Under the pieces are notes generated by a model that was given only the letters and a program-made list of their open reading frames with translations, was not told the DNA's origin and searched no databases. Shown here one piece after another: positions 18,098-25,116 of a stretch of 64,000 nt of DNA. Position numbers and translations under genes: made by a program. This DNA comes from Streptomyces sp. CB01201 (GTDB lineage: Bacteria; Actinomycetota; Actinomycetes; Streptomycetales; Streptomycetaceae). The stretch lies in assembly GCF_002803085.1 (NCBI RefSeq), contig NZ_NNBJ01000008.1:183645-247644 (forward strand), read 5' to 3'. Position 1 is the first letter of the stretch, and every line of letters begins with the position of its first letter.

Positions 18098-18217
18098 TCA
18101 GTCCTCTTCGCCGTCTTCGGCGTTACGGAACGGGACCGTGACGGTCACGCCGACGCTCGGCTTGCGGTTTTCCTCGTCACCCGCGAGCGGGTCATTGTGG
18201 ATGATGTCCTTCTGCAT
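18098..18217 (-). CDS. RiPP precursor peptide candidate, 39 residues
   Basis: ATG 18217 sits behind AGAGAGGAG with good spacing, and the frame ends at 18098. The N-terminal half is charged (MQKDIIHNDPLAGDEENRK) and could be the leader. The middle, residues 20-30, reads PSVGVTVTVPF, with Val at 22, 24, 26 and 28 alternating with Gly/Thr. The C terminus is acidic (RNAEDGEED) and could be a follower. The peptide sits directly before a radical SAM C-methyltransferase and after an S9 peptidase. Beta-methylation of Val, Thr, Pro or Phe is therefore the likely modification, but the sites are inference. It has no Cys or Ser/Thr-Cys pattern that would suggest lanthionine or thiopeptide chemistry. Confidence 0.8.
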   Translation of the reverse strand: MQKDIIHNDPLAGDEENRKPSVGVTVTVPFRNAEDGEED

Positions 18218-20069
18218 GGCCGGAACTCCTCTCTGTGTGGGTACTGCGTGCTCCGGCGGGCGCTGGGGAGCGCTCCCGTCCGGAATCCCCGCTCCGGTCG
18301 GAGCGGGGCGTCTTGGGGGTGGTGGTACGGGGCGGCCTGCGGCGCAGTTCGCGGTCGAGGAAGACCACGGCGCGGCGCAGCACGGCCACGTGGTCGTCGG
18401 CCTCGTAGCCGTCGTGGCCGGTGTCCAGCCACATCGACTCGTGCGGCACACCGGCGAGTTGGAGGGCGTGGAGGTAGTCGCGCACCTGGCCGGGCGGGCA
18501 CTTGGCGTCCCGGGTGGCGGCGGCGACCAGCAGGGGTGCCCGGACGCCGGCGGCGTAGTGGCGGGGCGAGCTGCGCTCGTAGCGCTCGGGCACCTCGTCC
18601 GGGGTGCCGCCGAACAGCCGCTCGTCCAGGGCGCGCAGGGCCGGGGTGGTGGTGCGGTGGGCGGCCGCGCAGTCCGCGACGGGTTTGACGGCGACACCCG
18701 CCTGCCAGAGCCCGGGGTGCGTGCCGAGGGCGAGCAGCACGAGATAGCCGCCCCAGGAGGTACCCCACAGACCGGTCTCCCGTGCGCGGACGAGGCCGCG
18801 GGCGACGAGGTCGGCGCGGACCGCGACGAGGTCGGCGACCTGGGTGAGCCCGACGCCCTCGCCGAACGCGCGCCGCCAGCGGGGACCGTAGCCGGTGGAG
18901 CCGCGGTAGTTGACGCGTACGACGGCGAAGCCGGAGGCGACGAGCGAGTGCACCACGCCGTCGTAGGCGTCCCGGTCGTGGTCGGCGGGGCCGCCGTGCA
19001 CGAGGAACACCGCGGGGACCGCGCCCGTACGCCCCTCGGGCAGGCTGAGCAGCGAGTGCACGGGCCCGTCGGGACCCGGGGTCCACAGGTCCCGGTGTGC
19101 GCCGGGCACCCGCTCGGGGATGCCGTGCGTCGGGGGCAACTCGGTGCCCGCGGTGGAGATCATGCGGGGCGGTGTCGCCGTGTCCGTCCAGAGGAGGTGC
19201 ACATCGGATCCGGCGCGCGGCGCCGCGTCGAGGAGGGTTCCGCGCGGGGTCGGTACCGGCTCGACGGTGCGCTCCGCGAGGTGGACCCGGTGCAGGATGC
19301 TGCGGCCGTGCCGGTCCTGACGGACCAGGAGCGAGCGCCCGCCGGGGTGCCAGCGGGCGGTGATCTCGGTGTCGAAGGAGCACCAGGAGTGGGTGACGAG
19401 TCCGACGTCGGATCGCCAACTCGCCAGCAGATAGCGGTCGTTGGACTCCCGGACGAGGAGCAGTTCGGCGTGCCGGGCGGCGGGTGCGAAGCCCAGCGAC
19501 CAGAGCCGCCCCTCGGGTCCGTCCCCGGCGAGCACGGCGTGCGGGGTGCCGTCGTCGGCGAGTACGGTCACCGCCCGTGCCGATCCGGCCGCACCGCTCA
19601 GGGCGAGGAGGCGGCCGTCGGGGGTGATCCCGGACAGGGTGGCGTGCCCGTCGACGCGCGTCACTTCGCGGGCGGCGCCGCCGCGCGGGCCGAGGTACAC
19701 GGCGGTGCCGCGGCCGTCACCGAGCCCGATGGCCACGCGTGCGCCGTCGCTCACCGCGAGGCCGCGCGGCTCGGCCTCGGGCACGCCGAGCAGTCCCGGC
19801 AGATCGGGGCCGCCCTCGAACGGCTGGAACCGCCAGCGTCCGACGCCGTGTTCGTCCTCGTCGAACCACCACACCCGGGCGTCTCGGTCGATCGCGCCGT
19901 GCAGGGTGCCGTGCGGGCGGTCGGTGACCCGGCGGGCCGTGCGGGTGTCGGCGTCCCAGGTGAACACCTCGCAGCGGCCGTCGGCGTCGGCGGTGAACAC
20001 CATCCTGGCGGGCTGCGCGGCACACACCTCGGGCAGCGCCGCACGGTAGACCTGGTAGCTCCTGCTCAT
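18192..20069 (-). CDS. S9 family prolyl-oligopeptidase-like serine peptidase, probable RiPP leader/follower peptidase
   Basis: A 625-residue protein. The N-terminal ~340 residues look like the beta-propeller of S9 peptidases (repeated FTWDAD, WRFQPFEGG, WHPGGRSLL strands). The C-terminal alpha/beta-hydrolase domain has HGGPADHD, VNYRGSTGYG, the nucleophile elbow GTSWGGY (Ser438), an Asp in AATRDAKCP and His in LDTGHDGYE, giving a complete triad. No signal peptide, so it is cytoplasmic. Its start overlaps the exporter stop by 4 bp. Its last 26 bp overlap the start of the precursor peptide and contain that gene's ribosome site. Trimming of the modified peptide is inferred from position; the family prefers short peptides and cuts after Pro or Ala. 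Confidence 0.85.
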   Translation of the reverse strand: MSRSYQVYRAALPEVCAAQPARMVFTADADGRCEVFTWDADTRTARRVTDRPHGTLHGAIDRDARVWWFDEDEHGVGRWRFQPFEGGPDLPGLLGVPEAEPRGLAVSDGARVAIGLGDGRGTAVYLGPRGGAAREVTRVDGHATLSGITPDGRLLALSGAAGSARAVTVLADDGTPHAVLAGDGPEGRLWSLGFAPAARHAELLLVRESNDRYLLASWRSDVGLVTHSWCSFDTEITARWHPGGRSLLVRQDRHGRSILHRVHLAERTVEPVPTPRGTLLDAAPRAGSDVHLLWTDTATPPRMISTAGTELPPTHGIPERVPGAHRDLWTPGPDGPVHSLLSLPEGRTGAVPAVFLVHGGPADHDRDAYDGVVHSLVASGFAVVRVNYRGSTGYGPRWRRAFGEGVGLTQVADLVAVRADLVARGLVRARETGLWGTSWGGYLVLLALGTHPGLWQAGVAVKPVADCAAAHRTTTPALRALDERLFGGTPDEVPERYERSSPRHYAAGVRAPLLVAAATRDAKCPPGQVRDYLHALQLAGVPHESMWLDTGHDGYEADDHVAVLRRAVVFLDRELRRRPPRTTTPKTPRSDRSGDSGRERSPAPAGARSTHTERSSGHAEGHHPQ

Positions 20070-21391
20070 CCCGTCGCCCCCGTCAGCCGCGACCGTACGA
20101 CGGTGGTGTGCAGGGCGAGGGCGGCGAGCAGCCCGGCGCAGACCATGGCGGGCGCGGCCGTCCCCAGCCGGCTCACGAACACCCCGGCCACGACCGGCGC
20201 GAGCGCGGCGGAACCGCCGACGGCACTGGCCAGGACGGCGCCCGTGCGGGCCTGTAGCGAGGGTGGGGTCTCCTGGAGGGCGCGGGACTGGAGCACGACC
20301 GCGACCAGCGGCATCAGCAGGCAGAACACCCCGAACAGCGCCCCGTACGCCCAAGGTCCGTCGGCGGTGGCGAGACCGGCGGCGAGCGGGACGAGCAGCC
20401 AGGTCACCGTCACGAGCAGCCGCGCGCCACCGATCCGCCCCACCACGCGCGGTGCGGCCAGCGATCCGATGAGCCCCGCGGCCCCCGACAGCGCGAGGAC
20501 CAGGCCCATGGGCGCGCCGCCGTGTCCGCCTTTTTGCAGGGTGAAGACCGCTCCGTAATAGAGCGCGACGATCACCCCGTTGACGGTGGCGGTCCAGGTC
20601 ACCACGAGCCGGAGGAAGGGCGAGGTGCGGACGAGCGCGAGTCCGGCGCCGAGTTCGTCCCGCGTCCGGCGCACAAGTCCCTTTCCAGGGGCGGGTGTTG
20701 AGCAAGAGCTCACCGGATCGGCGGTCGCGTCGAGCGCCACAACCGAGCTGTCGGTCGTGGCCCCCGGGTCGGGTCGGCGCTCGGGCCGCAGGTCCGAACG
20801 CAGTGCCCGTACGCACGCGGCGGCGACGGCGTACGAGACGGCATCGGCGAGGAAGGGCAGGGCGCGGGCGACCTGGTAGAGCGCGCCACCGAGAGCCGGG
20901 CCCAGGATCAGCGCGCCCTGGTCCCCCGCCGACAGCCCGGCCACCACGCGGGGGCAGTCCTCGGGCGGGGCGATCATGGCCACGGTGCCTGCCGCGGCGG
21001 CTTCGTACACGGCGGTGGCGAACCGCTCCACGAGGACGGCGCCGAGCACGAGGACGAGCGGAGGCTCCCCCGTCACCACCGCCCCGGTCACCCCGGCCAT
21101 GGCGAGGGCCGAGACCGTCGCGGACCAGAACATCACGGGCTTGCGCGCCCCCCGGTCGGCCGGGACGGCGGCCAAGGGGGCGAGCAGCAGTCCGGCCGCG
21201 GTGGACACGCCGGCGACGAGGCCGACCGTCGTGGCCGAGTGGCCGAGTCCGAGGAGCAGCAGCGGCAGTACGACGCCGGAGGCCTGGGTGCCCAGGGCGT
21301 CGGAGGCGCTCGCCCACCAGAACAGCCGGACGTCACGGGACACCGGCCGACGGGCCGCCCGACGGTCGGCGGCCGTGGCGCCGGGGGCCAT
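20066..21391 (-). CDS. MFS exporter, first gene of RiPP cassette
   Basis: A 441-residue permease of the MFS_3/enterobactin-exporter-like type. It opens RDVRLFWWASASDALGTQ, has the loop PADRGARKPVMFWSA, and VERFATAVYEAAAAGTVAMI in helix 4. A central hydrophilic loop (RPERRPDPGATTDSSVVALD) separates two six-helix halves. The DVRLFWWASA opening is typical of exporters that travel with natural-product genes. Export of the finished peptide, and so self-protection, is the likely role. ATG 21391 is followed by the whole five-gene minus-strand unit, and its stop codon overlaps the peptidase start (ATGA). Confidence 0.85.
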   Translation of the reverse strand: MAPGATAADRRAARRPVSRDVRLFWWASASDALGTQASGVVLPLLLLGLGHSATTVGLVAGVSTAAGLLLAPLAAVPADRGARKPVMFWSATVSALAMAGVTGAVVTGEPPLVLVLGAVLVERFATAVYEAAAAGTVAMIAPPEDCPRVVAGLSAGDQGALILGPALGGALYQVARALPFLADAVSYAVAAACVRALRSDLRPERRPDPGATTDSSVVALDATADPVSSCSTPAPGKGLVRRTRDELGAGLALVRTSPFLRLVVTWTATVNGVIVALYYGAVFTLQKGGHGGAPMGLVLALSGAAGLIGSLAAPRVVGRIGGARLLVTVTWLLVPLAAGLATADGPWAYGALFGVFCLLMPLVAVVLQSRALQETPPSLQARTGAVLASAVGGSAALAPVVAGVFVSRLGTAAPAMVCAGLLAALALHTTVVRSRLTGATG

Positions 21392-21505
21392 CAGCGTCCC
21401 GCCCCTGGAGAGGTCCCTGGCAGGCCCAGGGACTCCGGTTCGCGCACAGCCACCCCACAGTTGGTCAAGTTGCGAAGAATATGTGCAGGAATCGAAACGA
21501 GCGGG

Positions 21506-21535
21506 AGCCTAACCAGGCGTCCGCTCGGCTCACAA
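21506..21535 (-). promoter_or_regulatory. Candidate promoter of the RiPP cassette
   Basis: On the minus strand TTGTGA (21530-21535) is followed by 18 nt and TAGGCT (21506-21511). This is a reasonable housekeeping-type match (-35 4/6, -10 TANNNT), about 115 bp upstream of the exporter start. No closer equal match was seen. Confidence 0.4.
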
Positions 21536-21581
21536 GAGCTGCGCCGCCGAGGCCGGAATCGAACTCTGTAAGGGCCGGGCA

Positions 21582-21597
21582 AAGTAACCGATTACTT
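21582..21597. promoter_or_regulatory. AT-rich palindrome, candidate operator of the RiPP cassette
   Basis: AAGTAACCGATTACTT has perfect 6-bp arms around CCGA. It stands out as an A/T island in a GC-rich genome, about 47 bp upstream of the candidate -35. This suits a dimeric repressor or activator (MarR- or LuxR-sized site). The regulator is not encoded beside it. Confidence 0.4.
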
Positions 21598-21682
21598 GAT
21601 CCGCGGTTCGCCCCGCCCCCGGGCCGGCCCCAAAGGGACGAAACGGAAAGAGCGCGTCCGCACGGCCGGCCCCCGAACGCGC

Positions 21683-21913
21683 TCACCGCTCCCCCGCGCC
21701 CCGCTTCGCGGCGGCGAACGTCCAGGCCCTGGTGGCGGGTTCGTGCACTCCGTCCGGCATATGCACCTTCCCGGCGGCGAACCGGTGACCGCCCCCGTGT
21801 TCCGGCCGCGCCACGACCGGAACACCGCCGCACCCGTCCGCCCCGAGCGGCGCCACATCCCCGGGCACCCACCGAGGGGACGCGCGCGAAACGGTTCCAT
21901 CCAGCGGACTCAT
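21683..21913 (-). CDS. Doubtful small hypothetical protein, 76 residues
   Basis: The frame has fairly GC-rich third positions and natural-looking composition (for example VARPEHGGGHRFAAGKVHMP and HEPATRAWTFAAAKR), unlike the surrounding frames. It has no strong ribosome site and I recognise no family. It could be a remnant of a larger gene. Low confidence. Confidence 0.25.
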   Translation of the reverse strand: MSPLDGTVSRASPRWVPGDVAPLGADGCGGVPVVARPEHGGGHRFAAGKVHMPDGVHEPATRAWTFAAAKRGAGER

Positions 21914-22186
21914 TGGCCGGAAATGAACACGCCGGGCGATGGACGTCCGGCGTCCACGGAACCCCGGAAGGGGGTCTCGTGATGATCAACTACAGCCACG
22001 CAAGCGCCAGTTGGGCCGTCCCGCGGCGGCCACCGCGCCACCAGGTCGCCCCGCGGGGTGTGGTGCGCCGTGCCCGCGTTCGGGCGTCGCCCGACGCGCC
22101 GAGGCCTCCTTGGTGCCGGACGCCCTCCGGCCCAACGACCGCTCCCCCGGCGCGGGTTGGCCGCATCAGCCCGGCCCGGCACCGCG

Positions 22187-22218
22187 GCGCCCCCTCACCC
22201 GTGGGGGCGAGGGGGCGC
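22187..22218. terminator. Stem-loop after the DUF4142 gene
   Basis: A 10-bp perfect stem (22187-22196 with 22209-22218) with a 12-nt loop lies 24 nt past the stop of the minus-strand DUF4142 gene. Confidence 0.55.
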
Positions 22219-22241
22219 GGGAACAGGCGCCGGCAGCGGCG

Positions 22242-22790
22242 TCACTGCGGGGACGGGCTGCTGCTCGCCATGGCGTGACACGTGCCGCCCTCCACCATCT
22301 TCAGGTGCGCGGCGACGATCGGGCGGGCCTCCTTTGCGGCGGCCTGGATCTGATTGTCGGTGCCGGACTTCAGCTCCTTGTCGATGAGCGCGAGCACCTG
22401 CTGGTGGCCGCTGCTCTGGGCCTTGAGCCAGGCGGTGTCGTAGGCAGCGGTGCCGTTCATCGGCTTCAGCGCGGACAGCGACTTCTGCTGAGCCGCGGTG
22501 GGCTCCTTCGGCAGCGAGATGTTCTTGGTCTTGGCGAGCGCCGCGGCCTTGGCGTCGAGCTTGGTGTGGTCGCGCACGATGATGGCCGCGACCTGTTTCA
22601 CACAGCTGTCGCTCGCGTGCGCGGCGGCGTCCTTGCCCGCGGCGATCTCGGCCAGGTTGCCCTGGTGGACGGCCTGGAGGAACACCGCGTCCGCGGTGGC
22701 GGAGGGGCTGGCCGCACCGAAGGCGGCCGTGGTTCCGGTGAGGGCCAGCGCCGCGGCGGCGGCCGTCGTGGCGATGTGGGTGATGCGCAT
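22242..22790 (-). CDS. Secreted DUF4142-family protein
   Basis: A 182-residue protein with a Sec-type signal peptide (MRITHIATTAAAAALALTG, cut near AFGAA-SP). The helical DUF4142 domain has DAVFLQAVHQGNLAEIAAGKDA, IVRDHTKLDAKAAALA and DTAWLKAQSSGHQQVLALID, the paired helices with conserved His typical of this ferritin-like fold. ATG 22790 follows GGAGG. The function of DUF4142 proteins is unknown; they are exported, abundant in soil bacteria, and sometimes linked to stress. The family normally has one such four-helix unit and this is full length. Confidence 0.8.
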   Translation of the reverse strand: MRITHIATTAAAAALALTGTTAAFGAASPSATADAVFLQAVHQGNLAEIAAGKDAAAHASDSCVKQVAAIIVRDHTKLDAKAAALAKTKNISLPKEPTAAQQKSLSALKPMNGTAAYDTAWLKAQSSGHQQVLALIDKELKSGTDNQIQAAAKEARPIVAAHLKMVEGGTCHAMASSSPSPQ

Positions 22791-22917
22791 GGGTACCTCC
22801 ACGTGTCCGTGGATCGGGTAGGGGCCGCTTCGGCATCCGGACCGCGCTACACGCCTGTCCGGGCAGGGCCCGACCCTCGTCATCCTAGGTGCGCCCTTCA
22901 CAGCGCGCCTCTCCAGA

Positions 22918-23322
22918 TCACTGCCTGTGACCACCGGCCCGGAGGTCCGGCGCGACGGTCCGGGCCTCCACCGCGGGACGGCCGCCGCCCGGCGGGTCAG
23001 GGCGCCGGGCAGGGAGCCGCCCTGAGGCGCCGGGGGTCTGGGCGGTGGACGTCGGGATGCTGTCCAGATCGAGGTAGTCGGTCCCCTGCATGGCTTCGCC
23101 GACCCAGTAGGCGACGGCTCCCGGCGCGAGGGAGAACCCGAGGTCGTTGAGGCCCTGGAAGATGTCGGCGCTCACCTTGTGCGCGCCGTCCTCGTTGCCC
23201 ACCACGCAGACCGCGGCGACCTTCCCGTACCTCAGGGGGCGCCCCTCCTCGTCGCTTTCGGACAGCTCCGCGTCCAGGCGCTCCATGACCTGCTCGGCGA
23301 GGAGCTGCGAACTCGACCGGGG
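22918..23322 (-). pseudogene. 5'-truncated NADPH-dependent FMN reductase/flavodoxin-family gene
   Basis: In-frame codons from about 23322 give SSSQLLAEQVMERLDAELSE, then KVAAVCVVGNEDGAHKVSAD, FQGLNDLGFSLAPGAVAYWV and GEAMQGTDYLDLDSIP. This is the C-terminal half of the NAD(P)H-dependent FMN reductase/flavodoxin-like family. The N-terminal ~95 residues with the FMN phosphate-binding loop are missing, and the adjacent phosphatase gene ends at 23353, so no room remains for them. The tail after STAQT is Pro/Arg-rich and unlike the family, which suggests a second lesion. A short in-frame ATG at 23286 could still be translated, but no active enzyme would result. Confidence 0.7.
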
Positions 23323-23352
23323 CGGCGACGGCGGGCGGCCGGGCGCGCCGGT

Positions 23353-24582
23353 TCAGCCCACCCGGGCGATGTGCTGGGTGGGCCGGACCGTGGGGGGCCA
23401 CCACTCGATGAGCAGCATGGTGGCGTCGTCCCGCAGATCGCTGTCCTCGCTGTCGAGGATCGCGTGGATGAGCCGGCGCAGTGACTCCGCGGGCGGTTCG
23501 CCCGAGGCGGTGGCCAGGATGATGGAGTCCGTGAAGCGGTCCATGCCGTACTCACCGCCGCCCGGGGTGCGCGCTTCGGTGACTCCGTCGGTGTACAGCA
23601 GTACGCGGTCGCCGGGCTCCAGGGTCGTCTCGTGCAGGTCCCGGGGGCCCTTGCTGAACCGGGCCGGCAGACCCATGGGCGGCTGGGGGGTGCGTTCGAG
23701 TGCGCCGTCCACGACCCGGCCGCCCCGGATCAGCACGGGCGGTGGATGACCGCAGTTGGTCCAGCTGAACACCCCTGAGGCCAGGTCGAGTTGGGTCAGG
23801 ATGCCGGTGCAGTACTTGTCCGGCAGCCACTGGGCGAGCGCCTGGTCGATGGTGTCGACGAGATCGAGCAGCCCGAGCCCGGCCCGCCGGGCGCTGCGGC
23901 ACCCCGCCAGGGCGACCGAGGTCGTCAGGCCCGAGGCGAGGTCGTGGCCCATGGCGTCCAGGATCGCCGCGTGCAGCGTGGACTGGGTGAGTGAATGGTC
24001 GAAGGCGTCGCCGCCGATCTCGTACGCCGGTTCCAGCACGGCGGTGGACACCACGTGGTCGTTGCCGATGGTGCGCGGCGGCAGGAAGGCGCGGAGCATC
24101 TCGGCGGGCAGCTGCATGCGCTCGGCGCGGGCCCGGCGGGCGAAGCTGTCGCTGTAGGCGCGCTTCGAGGTGATGGCCATCGCGACGACCCCGGCCAGCA
24201 TCCGGCAGCGGCGCAGCCGCACCGCGTCCACGGAGCGCGCGCGGACACCGAGCACCCCGAGGCGCTCGGCGCCGTCCACCACGGGCAGCCAGAGGCACAG
24301 CAGGCCGCCCTCCACGTCCTCCACCCGCAGCGACACCGTCCGGTAGCACCAGCCGGCGACGGACGCGTCGATGTCCAGCGTGGGGAGTCCCTCGGTCAGG
24401 GGGACCAGGCTGCGCTGCTGGATGTCCGTCAGATGGATGGCGACCTCACCCAGGCCGAACGCCTCGGCGCAGCGGTTCACCAGGAGCGGAAGGTCCATCG
24501 GGGAAGCGCTGTGCGCCTGCGCGAGCAGCTCTTCGAGCAGCCGCTCCCCGCCACTCGGTTCCTCGGCGTACTGCGTGCTCAC
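23353..24582 (-). CDS. GAF-like sensor PP2C (SpoIIE-type) serine/threonine phosphatase
   Basis: A 409-residue protein. Residues ~10-150 form a GAF-like sensor with DIDASVAGWCYRTVSLRV. Residues ~165-400 are a SpoIIE/PP2C domain with the metal ligands in YEIGGDAFDHS, LDAMGHDLASGL, LLYTDGVTEAR and DLRDDATMLLIEW. Such phosphatases dephosphorylate STAS anti-sigma antagonists and so free SigB/SigF-type sigma factors. A STAS protein (61.1 kb) and a SigB-type sigma factor (31 kb) occur in the window, but the link is inference. Standard GGDWYD is replaced by GGDAFD, as in some actinomycete members. ATG 24582 begins MSTQYAEEPSG. Confidence 0.85.
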   Translation of the reverse strand: MSTQYAEEPSGGERLLEELLAQAHSASPMDLPLLVNRCAEAFGLGEVAIHLTDIQQRSLVPLTEGLPTLDIDASVAGWCYRTVSLRVEDVEGGLLCLWLPVVDGAERLGVLGVRARSVDAVRLRRCRMLAGVVAMAITSKRAYSDSFARRARAERMQLPAEMLRAFLPPRTIGNDHVVSTAVLEPAYEIGGDAFDHSLTQSTLHAAILDAMGHDLASGLTTSVALAGCRSARRAGLGLLDLVDTIDQALAQWLPDKYCTGILTQLDLASGVFSWTNCGHPPPVLIRGGRVVDGALERTPQPPMGLPARFSKGPRDLHETTLEPGDRVLLYTDGVTEARTPGGGEYGMDRFTDSIILATASGEPPAESLRRLIHAILDSEDSDLRDDATMLLIEWWPPTVRPTQHIARVG

Positions 24583-24726
24583 GGCCGACCACCTCCTGTA
24601 TGTGAGGCAGTCTCACACCCCCTCCCGCCTCCCGCCCGCCGAGGCGCTGCCGCTCATCGGAGCCGGTGCCCGGCCCCTGGCCGGATCAGCGCGACGCGTG
24701 TGTGACGCCGGCGGCAGCGGGAGCCG

Positions 24727-25014
24727 TCAGGCCCCCTGGTCGCGAAGGGCACCGCCATCGACGAAGTAGTCAAGGCCCGGCTTGAACTCCAGCCGGGGGA
24801 CCGCGACCAGCACCTGTGGTTGCAGCTCCTGGGGCACTTCGTAGACCGCGCAGACAAGCCACTCGTCCTCTCCCGCCGGCGGCAGGCGGCGGTCGAAGAG
24901 GTCGCGGATACGCAGGATCTCTTCCCGGCTGAGTTCGGTGACGTGAGCCAGGCGTTCGTCGGCGTCCCATCCGGTGAGGTCCCACCTGAATCGAGTGTCG
25001 TTCGTGTCGTTCAT
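24727..25014 (-). CDS. Small acidic hypothetical protein, 95 residues
   Basis: The protein starts MNDTNDTRFRWDLTGWDADE and has an EILRIRDLFDRRLPPAGEDE helix and a beta-rich end (VLVAVPRLEFKPGLDYFVDG). I do not recognise it. There is no Shine-Dalgarno sequence before the ATG, but TATCGT lies 6 nt upstream on the minus strand, so transcription could start at or next to the ATG (leaderless mRNA). It lies between the phosphatase and the molybdenum-hydroxylase operon on the same strand. Confidence 0.6.
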   Translation of the reverse strand: MNDTNDTRFRWDLTGWDADERLAHVTELSREEILRIRDLFDRRLPPAGEDEWLVCAVYEVPQELQPQVLVAVPRLEFKPGLDYFVDGGALRDQGA

Positions 25015-25116
25015 ACCAAAACGATAGACGCACAGCTCACCGGCCTGCCGGCGCCGGCCCTCGATGACCGCCGGCCTCGAAGTGCCCTGCCCCGCACAGG
25101 TTTTGGCCCCGGGGTC

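Larger units (their letters stand above)
21392..22241. other. 850-bp gene-poor stretch upstream of the RiPP cassette
   Basis: The right-hand half of the cassette's control region lies here, with the promoter and palindrome listed separately. Beyond ~21,600 the DNA is GC-rich with conflicting open frames on both strands. The only coding candidate I would consider is the 76-codon frame 21683-21913. A frame at 21984-22278 with a GGAAGGGGG ribosome-like site runs into the DUF4142 gene on the opposite strand and has arginine-rich noise composition, so I do not call it. Confidence 0.6.

Noticed and set aside
18098..18697. A 199-codon minus-strand frame that includes the precursor peptide at its end
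   Set aside because: Only the last 39 codons follow a ribosome site and look peptide-like; the rest is an out-of-frame shadow of the S9 peptidase.
15957..20558. A 1533-codon open frame on the plus strand across the RiPP cassette
   Set aside because: It is antisense to the radical SAM and peptidase genes, which have clear catalytic motifs. Its composition is typical of a shadow frame.
21549..21570. A tRNA T-arm-like string (GAGTTCGATTCC on the minus strand)
   Set aside because: The flanking 5-bp stem does not pair and no anticodon or acceptor stem can be built around it.
21981..22278. A plus-strand frame starting ATGATCAACTAC after GGAAGGGGG
   Set aside because: It is Arg/Pro-rich, runs into the DUF4142 gene antisense, and lacks any domain-like pattern.
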